In this document: positions 6,567 through 13,667 of the stretch, piece by piece | How positions within the stretch are numbered: position 1 is the first letter of the stretch | Layout of the letters: each line of letters begins with the position of its first letter | NCBI GenBank assembly: GCA_004356265.1 | Contig: SMXK01000092.1 | Span: 1 to 14,940 of the forward strand | Source of the DNA: Bacteroidota bacterium | GTDB taxonomy: Bacteria; Bacteroidota; Rhodothermia; Rhodothermales; UBA10348 | Length of the DNA stretch: 14,940 bases | Reading direction: 5' to 3' | Notes under the pieces: generated by a model | Database searches by the model: none | What the model saw: only the letters and a program-made list of their open reading frames with translations | What the model was told of the DNA's origin: nothing | Translations under genes and position numbers: made by a program

Positions 6567-9044
6567 ATGAAGTTCAAGTATCAGATCGCATCCGGAGTGT
6601 TAATAGTCCTCATCCTCATGGGGATCGTCTCCTCATTGGCGTATCGAAATATTCAAGTAATGCAATCCTCAGCCGACTGGGTTTCTCATACCGAGGAGGT
6701 CATGAGTAGTATTAATAAGGCGACGAAGCTCTTGATTGATATGGAGACTGGTCAGCGCGGCTTTCTGATTACCGGCTCCGAAAAATTTCTCGAACCGTAT
6801 AACAGTGGTCAGCGACAATTCGAGACCACGATAAACTCTGTGATGTGGTTGGTTTCCGATAATCCAGTTCAGGTCCACCGCCTGGAGCGCATCAGAGAGC
6901 GATATCGAAGATGGATACAGGTGGCCGGAGAGGCGGAAATTCAGCTTAGACGGGATGTTACGTCGGGCAAATCGAAGATGGATGATGTACGTGACATTGT
7001 TGAGTCAGAGCGCGGGAAGTTAATTATCGACGACATCCGTGATCGTTTTCGCGTGATCAGTGAAACAGAGCAATCGCTCATAATCGGTCGCAGACTGGCT
7101 GCTGCTGACGCCGCCACGCAATCGCAACGGTTCTTAGTCTGGGGTACATTAATTACGTTCCTAGTGGCCATTGGATGGAGCGGTTACTCGATGTTGCTTC
7201 TCAGCAGGCAGGTAGGGGGCGAACCTGGACAGATCGAACGTGCCGCTCGACGGTTGGCTTCCGGGCGAGTAAACATATCATTGTTCGACGACATCGAATC
7301 TCCGACAGGTATTGCTGCTTCGATTCAGGCAATCGCCGAGAATCATCGTTACTTGTCGGAACAAGCCGACAACATTACCAGCGGTGACTACTCGGTTGAT
7401 ATCAAGCTGCGAAGCAAAAATGACGTGCTTGGCCGATCACTTCTGACTATGCAAAAAACGCTCCGTGAGCTTAAGAATGAAACGGATGAACAGGTCTGGT
7501 TGAATCGTGAGGTTGCTTCCTTTTCCGCACAGATGCAGAAACAGTCTAGTCTGAAGGATCTGGCACAATCTGCTCTAACCCAATTCGCCACTCTCACACG
7601 GGCTGGTCATGGTCTCCTTTACCTCAGAAAAACCACGGTAGAGGGCAAGGAAGGCAAGGAAGGCAACGAATTTGTAAGATTCGCGAGCTTCGCCACAACG
7701 GACAATTCCCATTTCCCAGAGCAGATCATGTTGGGCGAAGGCATAATCGGTCAGTGTGCTCTCGATGGTCAATCTATCGCGCTCACAGACCTGCCAGCGT
7801 CATACCTGAGGATATTGTCCGGGCTGGGAGAGAGCGTACCGCAGCATCTCCTGGTATTTCCGATTTTGTTCGAGGGAGCAACCGTCGGTGTTGTGGAATT
7901 GGCCTCGTTCCGCGAGTTTTCTAGGATCCAGATTGAATTTCTGGAACGATCTCTCTCGATTCTGAGCGTGCTCGTTAAAGCCGCAGCTGACCGGCAAAAG
8001 ACCGAATCTCTGCTCGAAGGATCGCGGGAACTTGCTCAGAAAATTCAAGCACAGTCGAAAACGCTTGCTTCAACGAATGAGTTGCTTGAAAAACGGTCTC
8101 AACAGCTCAAGGATCTCAATCAGAATCTGACAAAGCAGGCTGAAGTCCTAAAAGTTCAGAAACGCAAGCTATTGACTGCCAAGGGGATTGTGGATATGAA
8201 AGCCGAGCAGCTTGAAAAGGCCAGCAACCACAAGACTGATTTTCTGGCGAGCATGTCACACGAGCTCCGAACGCCGCTCACCAGTTTGTTGATTTGCGCC
8301 CAAACGCTGACTGACGATAAAGACAAGACACTGACGGAAGACCAGATTTATGCAGCCAAAACGATCTCTGAGGCAAGCAACAGTCTGGATAGCATTATCA
8401 ACGATATTCTTGATCTCTCGAAAGTAGAGGCTGGGAAGGTCACCATCGAATTTGAGAAGGTGTCAATTTCGGACACCATCAAAAAGTTAACCCGGCAGTT
8501 CGAGCCGGTCGCTGAAAAGCAAGGGCTTGAATTTCCTGTTGTTGAAAACGAATCCCTTCCTGAGTACGTCACGACGGATGCATTGCGGTTAGAACAAATA
8601 CTTCGAAACCTGTTATCGAATGCTTTCAAGTTTACGCAGAGCGGAAGCGTGACTCTACAAGTTGGAACGCCTGGAGCCGATGTTACGTTTTCGAATTCTT
8701 TATTGAACAGCGAAAAGACAATCGCATTTTCTGTCACCGATACTGGCATCGGAATCGCGGAGGAAAAACAGCAGCTTGTATTCGAGGCCTATATACAGGC
8801 TACTCTGTCAACGTCAAAAAAATATGGTGGTACCGGTCTCGGTCTCTCGATCTCCACCCGCTTGGCAGAACTTCTTGGTGGCGAAATACAGGTAGAGAGC
8901 AAATTGGGACACGGGAGTTCATTTACGTTGTATCTGCCATACGAATCGGATCGCAGGTCTGCAGGCCGGGATGTTCGCGAAAAACCTCGTGACCACGCTG
9001 CTCGGCGTCGATTAAAAGGCACGTCCATGACAACCACCCTGTAA
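6567..9044 (+). CDS. Membrane sensor histidine kinase: CHASE3, tandem HAMP, GAF, HisKA, HATPase
   Basis: An 825-aa inner-membrane kinase. TM1 (about 8-26) and TM2 (about 189-212) enclose a periplasmic helical CHASE3-like domain (about 35-185) containing the typical ETGQRGFLITG segment (60-70). Two HAMP-like stretches follow (about 210-258 and 260-305, the latter with SGDYSVDIKLRSKNDVLG), then a GAF domain (about 325-475) and a long coiled coil (about 480-555). HisKA has the phosphoacceptor His565 in SMSHELRTPL. The HATPase has N685 (LLSNAFKFT), DTGIGI (725-730) and GGTGLGL (754-760). All catalytic residues look intact, so an active autokinase is expected; its ligand is unknown. The chain ends after the ATPase domain with an Arg-rich tail (about 795-817) and no receiver, although this N-terminal layout is common in hybrid kinases. 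No response regulator is adjacent. ATG at 6567 lacks an SD but places TM1 correctly. Confidence 0.93.
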   Translation: MKFKYQIASGVLIVLILMGIVSSLAYRNIQVMQSSADWVSHTEEVMSSINKATKLLIDMETGQRGFLITGSEKFLEPYNSGQRQFETTINSVMWLVSDNPVQVHRLERIRERYRRWIQVAGEAEIQLRRDVTSGKSKMDDVRDIVESERGKLIIDDIRDRFRVISETEQSLIIGRRLAAADAATQSQRFLVWGTLITFLVAIGWSGYSMLLLSRQVGGEPGQIERAARRLASGRVNISLFDDIESPTGIAASIQAIAENHRYLSEQADNITSGDYSVDIKLRSKNDVLGRSLLTMQKTLRELKNETDEQVWLNREVASFSAQMQKQSSLKDLAQSALTQFATLTRAGHGLLYLRKTTVEGKEGKEGNEFVRFASFATTDNSHFPEQIMLGEGIIGQCALDGQSIALTDLPASYLRILSGLGESVPQHLLVFPILFEGATVGVVELASFREFSRIQIEFLERSLSILSVLVKAAADRQKTESLLEGSRELAQKIQAQSKTLASTNELLEKRSQQLKDLNQNLTKQAEVLKVQKRKLLTAKGIVDMKAEQLEKASNHKTDFLASMSHELRTPLTSLLICAQTLTDDKDKTLTEDQIYAAKTISEASNSLDSIINDILDLSKVEAGKVTIEFEKVSISDTIKKLTRQFEPVAEKQGLEFPVVENESLPEYVTTDALRLEQILRNLLSNAFKFTQSGSVTLQVGTPGADVTFSNSLLNSEKTIAFSVTDTGIGIAEEKQQLVFEAYIQATLSTSKKYGGTGLGLSISTRLAELLGGEIQVESKLGHGSSFTLYLPYESDRRSAGRDVREKPRDHAARRRLKGTSMTTTL
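7644..7670 (+). repeat. Three 9-bp tandem copies inside the kinase GAF domain
   Basis: GGCAAGGAA occurs twice (7644-7652, 7653-7661) and then as GGCAACGAA (7662-7670), encoding a GKE-GKE-GNE loop in the GAF domain of the kinase. The unit is a multiple of three, so copy-number change would keep the frame. It looks like replication slippage in a surface loop. Confidence 0.75.
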
Positions 9045-9101
9045 TTTTTGTCGCGCGTCCGATCTGGCGCGTCACCTCAATACGATTATAATCGACGTCA
9101 T

Positions 9102-9135
9102 AAAAAAGGAGAGCCCGCGATGGACTCCCCTTTTT
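9102..9135. terminator. Bidirectional intrinsic terminator between the kinase and barrel genes
   Basis: An A-run plus GG(AG)AGCC arm pairs with GGACTCCCCTTTTT across a short loop, giving an imperfect stem with A-T flanks. The T-run lies 3' on the + strand, and the A-run gives a T-run on the - strand, as needed between the two convergent genes ending at 9044 and 9162. Confidence 0.75.
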
Positions 9136-9161
9136 ACCACAGCGATGTTCGAAAAGGCGAC

Positions 9162-10481
9162 CTAAAATGTGATCGCAGCTTCTACCATGACTCCGTGATA
9201 GGATCCGCCTGAGAAAATGTGAGAAGAATCGAATCCATCGTAGGACTGATTCACGTACTCCAGTTTGGCAAGCACGTTTTTGGTCATGAACCAGCCCGCG
9301 CCCGCCTGCAAGCGAGTGATTTCGACGTCATTCAATGTGCCTTTTTCTTCGCCTGAAGCTTTTGTGTACCGCGCAACGACGTAGATATTCTCCTTGTCAC
9401 CGAGTCGGTACGTCAGTTCACCGGATAGCTGATTCCATCGACGGTCTGCATCTTCTGAAGTTGCCGATCCTGATGACGTTTCAAACATTCCAAAGAATTC
9501 GAAACCCTGATATTTTACGAACGGGTTCAACATTATGGATGTCAGTTTATTACTGAACCCGGGGTCATAACGTCCCGACCGGAACTGACTCGACGACGAT
9601 GAAAGCGTGTTTTCCATCACGTAATAATAACGCGAGCCTGCTCGGTCTCCAGAGTAAAGGTATGCGTGACCTGTTTTGCCTGCGTGGTAAACAGAGCCAG
9701 TAATGCGAACCCGCAGGTCCTCATTGATCTGTTTATCGTACCCCAGTTTTCCAATAATAGAAGGATTGGTTGAACCGGAATTTTTAACAGACTGGTTGAG
9801 CTTACCGTTTGTTAGACCCGCCATGACGATGACGCCATTGTTCAGGTAGTACAGCTCGCCCGCCACTTCGGTCGTGAAAGAATCCATGATGTAGTTGCCC
9901 ACCAGCGGATTAAACATCGTCATACCGTTGTCGCTTCTGCGGAAATGAGCATCTCCGTAGTTAACCTCCATATGTCCAATTTTAACACGAAACGACTTCA
10001 TCAAGTTGTCAACGGCATCGCTGTTGAAGAACGGAAGGCCGTCAAACTGGATGTAACCACCCTTGACCCATGCTTCTGAGTGATGCCTGGAAGACAAATA
10101 GGTAGTGAGGTGCATCCGCATCCCGTCATTCAGCTGGACATCGAACGTCATATTAGCGGTGGCGAGGTTGAAATTAGCTCCGATATCAGCCAGTTCATTC
10201 AGGTTTACATCGTCACCATTCAGCCGTTCATCCGCTGTGTTTTCATGTGAGATACCCTGGAATTGAATGGTTGATGCACCTCCGAGCCTCACCATCATGC
10301 CATCGAATTTAACCGGGTCACTCTGTTTGGCTGCTTCAAATACATTTACACCTCGTTGATCAGGCGCTCTGAAATACTGCAGATCTCTTTTCTGAGCGTG
10401 TAATGTGAGTGGTAGAACCAGTGCGAGAAAAAGCACGACGGTCATCAGTGAGGTGCTACTTTTCATCATGTAGATTTTCAT
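9162..10481 (-). CDS. Outer-membrane beta-barrel protein, putative porin
   Basis: A 439-aa exported protein. The N-terminus has Lys residues, a hydrophobic core (about 12-26) and a likely signal-peptidase site after LHA (about 29). The body is rich in alternating polar/aromatic strands (for example SFRVKIGHMEVNYG, ENIYVVARYTKASG and GVMVEAAITF), and the chain ends in Phe, the C-terminal signal recognised by the BAM assembly machinery. This fits a barrel of roughly 14-18 strands, porin-like, but I cannot name a substrate. The start is well supported: on the - strand AGGAGG stands 8 nt before the ATG. It is the last gene of a probable three-gene operon after two YceI-like genes, 80 bp downstream of the nearer one. 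A role together with those periplasmic proteins is inference. Confidence 0.8.
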   Translation of the reverse strand: MKIYMMKSSTSLMTVVLFLALVLPLTLHAQKRDLQYFRAPDQRGVNVFEAAKQSDPVKFDGMMVRLGGASTIQFQGISHENTADERLNGDDVNLNELADIGANFNLATANMTFDVQLNDGMRMHLTTYLSSRHHSEAWVKGGYIQFDGLPFFNSDAVDNLMKSFRVKIGHMEVNYGDAHFRRSDNGMTMFNPLVGNYIMDSFTTEVAGELYYLNNGVIVMAGLTNGKLNQSVKNSGSTNPSIIGKLGYDKQINEDLRVRITGSVYHAGKTGHAYLYSGDRAGSRYYYVMENTLSSSSSQFRSGRYDPGFSNKLTSIMLNPFVKYQGFEFFGMFETSSGSATSEDADRRWNQLSGELTYRLGDKENIYVVARYTKASGEEKGTLNDVEITRLQAGAGWFMTKNVLAKLEYVNQSYDGFDSSHIFSGGSYHGVMVEAAITF

Positions 10482-10489
10482 GATATCAC

Positions 10490-10495
10490 CCTCCT
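10490..10495 (-). promoter_or_regulatory. Shine-Dalgarno of the barrel gene
   Basis: On the - strand the sequence reads AGGAGG followed by GTGATATC and the ATG at 10481. This canonical site and spacing fixes the start and favours it over the Met codons four and five residues further in. Confidence 0.75.
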
Positions 10496-10561
10496 AAGAG
10501 GATTGTTTGATGTGGTTGACATGGTGCGAGAGAGTACCCGGCCACGTCATTCCTGCGTTGA

Positions 10562-11173
10562 TTAAAATTGCATGACTGTTGATTTCAGGTCGAAATAGAT
10601 TGTGAGGTCATCGTGTGCTTTGACCAGCCCCAGCAGTGCAGTTGGCCGGTCCACTTCGAACTCACTCATTGTGATATCCTGTTGTCCCGTTACGATATAC
10701 ATACCATCAGCCTGTTTTACAGCCGACAGGACAAGGTTTATTGGTCTTTCGACTCCTGCGATAGTCAGTTTTCCCGCCGCTTGAATTGAAATCGAATCGG
10801 CGTCGGTTATTCTGGATACTTCCACAATCGCCTCATCCAGTCGATAGGTAATCAGAGGATGAGTATCCGATTTCAAGGCGCTCCACAGGTCGCGATTCAT
10901 CCGTCCGTTTCCGCAGTCAAACAGGGTTACTTGTGCTGCTAATTCGACGACTACTTCAGCTTTCTCAAGAGAGCCCGCGAACGATGACACGGTGCCGAAT
11001 CCTTGCACATAATTCGAGGTGCATCGGAACGAATTCACGGTCGATGATCCGGCAATTGTAATCGCGCTACCGCTCATCAATTGGAATCGTAGCGTCCGGT
11101 CGGCCGGGGCCTGTGCGCTCGAAAACGTTGCCGCGAGCATTAGAACGACGGGTATGAATGATATTGATTTCAT
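10562..11173 (-). CDS. YceI-like secreted protein, second of a tandem pair
   Basis: 203 aa with a signal peptide (hydrophobic 5-20, likely cleavage near SSAQA, about 22). The rest fits the YceI lipocalin-like beta-barrel: an early GSSTVNSF segment (42-49), the NRDLWSALKSDTHPLITYRL segment (about 93-112) and the terminal strand LTIYFDLKSTV. YceI proteins are periplasmic and bind polyisoprenoid or other amphiphilic ligands; which one applies here cannot be told. The mature chain has just two cysteines, Cys51 and Cys87, at positions matching Cys51 and Cys86 of its upstream paralogue, and both lie in the same motifs. The gene starts 27 bp after that paralogue and 80 bp before the barrel gene, so co-transcription is likely. 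It diverges more from the family consensus than its partner (NSF for HDW). No clear SD is visible. Confidence 0.8.
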   Translation of the reverse strand: MKSISFIPVVLMLAATFSSAQAPADRTLRFQLMSGSAITIAGSSTVNSFRCTSNYVQGFGTVSSFAGSLEKAEVVVELAAQVTLFDCGNGRMNRDLWSALKSDTHPLITYRLDEAIVEVSRITDADSISIQAAGKLTIAGVERPINLVLSAVKQADGMYIVTGQQDITMSEFEVDRPTALLGLVKAHDDLTIYFDLKSTVMQF

Positions 11174-11200
11174 ACAATTTGAGACTACGCGATGAGAGCT

Positions 11201-11809
11201 CTATGAATTGCTCCTGGACGGGTCAAGCACGAACTTAAAAAACACAGTTACTTCGTTGCCCGTTCTGATTGTCCCCAATAGTGCCGTCGGTGGCTTGACG
11301 CCATAATCTTTCATGGACACCGGGAATGAACCGCGAAAAATAATTGTGCCATCGACCCGCTCGGTCAGGTATTGGGTTACCGTAATGCGCCTGGTTTGAC
11401 CCGCGATCATCATATAGCCCAATGTGGCGACTTCGAAAGAGTCTGCAACTGCCGCGTCCTGGGTGGTTGCGCTTTCAAATTCGAAGAGAAGGTTCGGAGT
11501 GTCTTTCATCTTCAGAGCCTTCTGAAGCTTTCTGTCCATTGTGCTGTTGTCACAGTCCATTTTTTTGATTGGAACGGTAACCTGAGCCGCAGAAATGGCC
11601 GGGGCCATGTCAGTCCCGAACGTCAATTCGACAGTTCCTTTAATCTCAGTTGCGCCACACGTCCAATCGTGGATCGTTGACGTACCTTCAACCCACACTT
11701 TGCTTTCCGGTGATATTTTGTACGCGATAGTTGTGCTTTGTGGCATCAATCCAGACAGTAGTGTAAAAGCGACAATTACTATTAGAAATTCTCTCGTTAC
11801 GGTATTCAT
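11201..11809 (-). CDS. YceI-like secreted protein, first of a tandem pair
   Basis: Start set at 11809 (202 aa), not at the longer frame start 11869: the inner ATG has GAGGG five nt upstream on the - strand and directly begins a signal peptide (MNTVTREF, hydrophobic 8-22), while the 20 extra residues are Cys-rich and unlike an export signal. The mature part matches YceI well: SPESKVWVEGTSTIHDWTC (33-51), MDRKLQKALK (91-100), PNLLFEF, and PPTALLGTI near the end. YceI proteins are periplasmic lipocalin-like barrels that bind lipophilic molecules. The only cysteines are Cys51 and Cys86, mirrored in the downstream paralogue, so a conserved disulfide or shared metal or haem site is possible. Probably the promoter-proximal gene of the YceI-YceI-barrel operon. 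Confidence 0.83.
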   Translation of the reverse strand: MNTVTREFLIVIVAFTLLSGLMPQSTTIAYKISPESKVWVEGTSTIHDWTCGATEIKGTVELTFGTDMAPAISAAQVTVPIKKMDCDNSTMDRKLQKALKMKDTPNLLFEFESATTQDAAVADSFEVATLGYMMIAGQTRRITVTQYLTERVDGTIIFRGSFPVSMKDYGVKPPTALLGTIRTGNEVTVFFKFVLDPSRSNS

Positions 11810-12193
11810 GTCGGCCCTCGTGGAGCAAATGACGTTGCATTTCAGGAGCTGTATTCTCATCAGTTCCAAGGGTAAAAATCGGTCAGAAACGGATGTGAGT
11901 CAGGAGGACGTACCCCTACATCTCTGTAATCCGAAATCCCGGATTTATGTGAGGGAAGCCACCACATCGGCACCCGGCGCTTTGAAGGGGCACCAGAATT
12001 TTACGATCTCTTCTCTGAATTGCTTTTGGTCGAGAGACCATGTCTGCGTATCATTGCAACCTCGCTGGATTCCAGGGCGGATCTAATCCGATTTGAGTCC
12101 TCCTTGGACTTATTGTGCGATTAGCAACACGCAAGCGAGATAGACGACGGCTTAATGGGACCACGAATGGTCCAAACGAGTCTGAATCAAACA
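11810..12193. other. 384-bp gap between the YceI operon and tRNA-Ser
   Basis: No convincing gene is seen. It should hold the promoter of the - strand YceI operon (a weak TACCCTTG, one mismatch from TAnnTTTG, lies at 11874-11867) and that of the tRNA. Several short perfect inverted repeats occur: AATCCG/CGGATT (11928-11945), TGGTC/GACCA (12027-12040), CGGAT/ATCCG (12078-12090), AGTCC/GGACT (12096-12110) and GGACCA/TGGTCC (12158-12173). Their number is near what chance gives for arms this short. Confidence 0.5.
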
Positions 12194-12282
12194 GGAGGGG
12201 TGGCAGAGCCTGGTTGAATGCACTGGTCTTGAAAACCAGCGTACGTTCACGCGTACCGTGGGTTCGAATCCCACCCCCTCCG
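12194..12282 (+). tRNA. tRNA-Ser, anticodon UGA
   Basis: The acceptor arm GGAGGGG (12194-12200) pairs perfectly with CCCCTCC (12275-12281), with discriminator G at 12282. The anticodon stem CTGGT/ACCAG encloses CTTGAAA, giving anticodon TGA. A long variable arm (GTACG/CGTAC) marks a class II tRNA, and the T arm is GTGGG-TTCGAAT-CCCAC. CCA is not encoded. It is followed directly by a hairpin terminator. Confidence 0.97.
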
Positions 12283-12293
12283 CACGACGTAAG

Positions 12294-12326
12294 AAAGCCC
12301 GCCCTGCTCTGCATGGTGGGCTTTTC
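12294..12326. terminator. Hairpin terminator between tRNA-Ser and the convergent lipid kinase gene
   Basis: AAAGCCCGCC (12294-12303) pairs with GGTGGGCTTT (12315-12324) through ten pairs with one G-T wobble, around an 11-nt loop, followed by a short T-rich stretch. The mirrored A-rich left flank would also serve the - strand, so it can end both the tRNA transcript and the convergent gene ending at 12419. Confidence 0.85.
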
Positions 12327-12339
12327 TATTGAGACGCGG

Positions 12340-12355
12340 TGCGAGTTTACTCGCA
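12340..12355. repeat. Small 6-bp hairpin downstream of the lipid kinase gene
   Basis: TGCGAG, TTTA loop, CTCGCA: a perfect inverted repeat between the shared terminator and the 3' end of the lipid kinase gene. No T-run follows on either strand, so it is at most an mRNA 3'-end structure. Confidence 0.4.
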
Positions 12356-12418
12356 AGAGCGGATCGAAAGATAAGACAGACAGCAAACGCAGTGAGCAGA
12401 CAGGTTGCAACTCTTCGG

Positions 12419-13306
12419 TCAATACGCCACGCTTAGATGCTCGCGTAGTATGCTGAACTTCAGTTTCTTCTTGTGAATGGGTTCGCCGTCCAGGTTGCAA
12501 TGAATTTTCTTGTCCGACTCAATAGTGAAATTCGATAATTGCATGTAGAAGACATTCCGATTCTCAGGGTTCATTGGATCCTCGAGTTCATCTTTAAGAC
12601 CTGCGAAATTAAATCCCTGATCGGCTCGTATCGCAACAAGGTCCAGTAACCCGTCATCAAGTTTCGCCAAGGGCGCAACGTCGAATCCGCCGCCGGCAAA
12701 ATGGTTATTACCCACCGCCATGAATAGCATGCTGCCTTCGATCGGCTCTCTTCCGGGTATTATCAGGCGTCCGGTATAAGGCGTCAGGCCCAGAGCCTTA
12801 ATCATCCCCATAATCGTATAGGCAGCCCCGCCGAGAGCCTTCTTGAGTTGAACCGGTGTTGTCGCGGTGATTTCTGCCCCAAATCCCGCACTGGCCACAT
12901 TGACGAAGAAGCGCCCATTTAAGATGCCGACGTCGATCTTGCGACCTTCTCGCGTACAGGCGATCCGCAAACACTCGGTTAGATCATTTAAAGGAAGGCC
13001 GCACCCGCGCGCGAAATCGTTCGCCGTACCAAGCGGACATATACCCAGCGTCGCCGTCGGCACCACCGAGCCATCACCAATCAGGGCATTGGCCACAGCA
13101 TTGATCGTTCCATCGCCGCCGCCTGCAATGATCCTCGTTGCGCCTCGCTCAAGGGCTTCTCGGACTATACGCGGCTTTTCTGCCTTATTGAACGGAACCA
13201 AAACGCGCAGATCAATTCCCTCTTTTTTGACGGTTTTGATCGCCAGTTTTACGGCAACCTCATTCGCCGACTTGCGGTGCAGAACCAAAACTGTTGACTG
13301 AGCCAT
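12419..13306 (-). CDS. YegS-type lipid/diacylglycerol kinase family protein
   Basis: 295 aa, normal length for the DAGK catalytic family. It has the nucleotide-binding GGGDGT (62-67), PLGTANDFAR (91-100), a GFGAEITATTP segment (141-151) followed by LKKALGGAAY as in YegS, GNNHFAGGGFDVAP (199-212), a DDGLLD stretch (217-222) and LDGEP (272-276) near the end. Such enzymes phosphorylate a membrane lipid (diacylglycerol, phosphatidylglycerol or a sphingoid-like lipid) from ATP at the cytoplasmic face of the membrane. The YegS-like segments favour that branch, but the substrate cannot be assigned. No signal peptide or TM helix is seen. It is transcribed alone, divergent from the metallo-hydrolase gene and convergent with tRNA-Ser. 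The start has no SD; a -7-like TATCTTTG lies about 33 bp upstream, implying a short leader. Confidence 0.9.
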   Translation of the reverse strand: MAQSTVLVLHRKSANEVAVKLAIKTVKKEGIDLRVLVPFNKAEKPRIVREALERGATRIIAGGGDGTINAVANALIGDGSVVPTATLGICPLGTANDFARGCGLPLNDLTECLRIACTREGRKIDVGILNGRFFVNVASAGFGAEITATTPVQLKKALGGAAYTIMGMIKALGLTPYTGRLIIPGREPIEGSMLFMAVGNNHFAGGGFDVAPLAKLDDGLLDLVAIRADQGFNFAGLKDELEDPMNPENRNVFYMQLSNFTIESDKKIHCNLDGEPIHKKKLKFSILREHLSVAY

Positions 13307-13338
13307 TCAAATACGAGTAGTAGTGTATCGTAAAATAT

Positions 13339-13346
13339 CAAAGATA
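13339..13346 (-). promoter_or_regulatory. Bacteroidota-type -7 element for the lipid kinase gene
   Basis: On the - strand the sequence reads TATCTTTG, an exact match to the TAnnTTTG -7 consensus of the Bacteroidota primary sigma factor. It ends 33 bp before the start codon at 13306. No TTTG -33 element is visible at the usual spacing, so the call rests on one element and its position. Confidence 0.4.
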
Positions 13347-13416
13347 TAAAACCGTATGTGATCTGCTCCCCTGGAACTGGACACTTCACAAGTTAGGATT
13401 TCGTGACAACTGAGGT

Positions 13417-13434
13417 CTCTTAAAACCCTAAGAG
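13417..13434. repeat. Inverted repeat CTCTTA/TAAGAG
   Basis: A perfect 6-bp inverted repeat with a 6-nt spacer (AAACCC) in the divergent promoter region, upstream of both promoter candidates. It could be an operator or a small RNA hairpin; arms this short can arise by chance. Confidence 0.4.
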
Positions 13435-13453
13435 GGCCCATGTACAGAAGATG

Positions 13454-13471
13454 ATTTACAGGGGAGTAAAT
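13454..13471. repeat. Inverted repeat ATTTAC/GTAAAT
   Basis: A second perfect 6-bp inverted repeat, also with a 6-nt spacer (AGGGGA), 19 bp after the first. The pair shares geometry but not sequence, so they are not two copies of one operator. Confidence 0.4.
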
Positions 13472-13573
13472 AGCCTACGCACTGCGCCCGTCCGAATCCG
13501 GCATCATCATAGCCATCTTTTCCTTTCGGGCCACACCCTCCACGTATCTTTTTTTGTGTTGCCATTCGGATTC

Positions 13574-13605
13574 ATTGACTTTCACGACCGATAAGAATAG
13601 ATTTG
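13574..13605 (+). promoter_or_regulatory. Promoter candidate for the metallo-hydrolase gene
   Basis: ATTG (13574-13577), a 20-bp spacer, then TAGATTTG (13598-13605) fits the Bacteroidota pattern TTTG-N19-21-TAnnTTTG with one mismatch in the -33 box. The same bases also fit sigma-70: TTGACT (13575-13580), 17 bp, TAGATT (13598-13603). Transcription would start near 13612, leaving a leader of about 55 nt. Confidence 0.55.
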
Positions 13606-13667
13606 CGTATATTTATTTTTGATTCCGGTCGCGCACAATCCAACACAGCTATTTAAGGAAGCCCACA

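Larger units (their letters stand above)
13307..13667. other. 361-bp divergent intergenic region
   Basis: Lies between the lipid kinase (- strand) and the metallo-hydrolase (+ strand) start codons. It holds a promoter candidate for each gene and two adjacent perfect 6-bp inverted repeats at 13417-13471. I see no gene in it. Confidence 0.6.

Noticed and set aside
9083..9094. Perfect 12-bp palindrome CGATTATAATCG just before the terminator
   Set aside because: It lies between two convergent gene ends, away from any promoter; an operator there would be unlikely.
11810..11869. Twenty-residue N-terminal extension of the first YceI protein
   Set aside because: The inner ATG at 11809 has a good SD and begins a normal signal peptide; the extension would bury it.
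11595..12086. A 163-aa + strand open frame overlapping the YceI gene start
   Set aside because: Its first 215 bases are antisense to the YceI gene and the rest has unstructured composition without a start signal.
11928..12173. Cluster of five short inverted repeats, considered as a structured RNA
   Set aside because: Arms of 5-6 bp with small loops are expected about this often by chance in 380 bp, and they do not build one larger fold.
12115..12456. A 113-aa open frame on the + strand across tRNA-Ser
   Set aside because: It runs straight through the tRNA and its terminator and has no ribosome-binding site or family resemblance.
12051..12500. A 149-aa open frame on the - strand containing GGGGIRTHGTRE
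   Set aside because: This is the well-known artefact of translating the antisense of tRNA-Ser; it also overlaps the terminator and the end of the lipid kinase gene.
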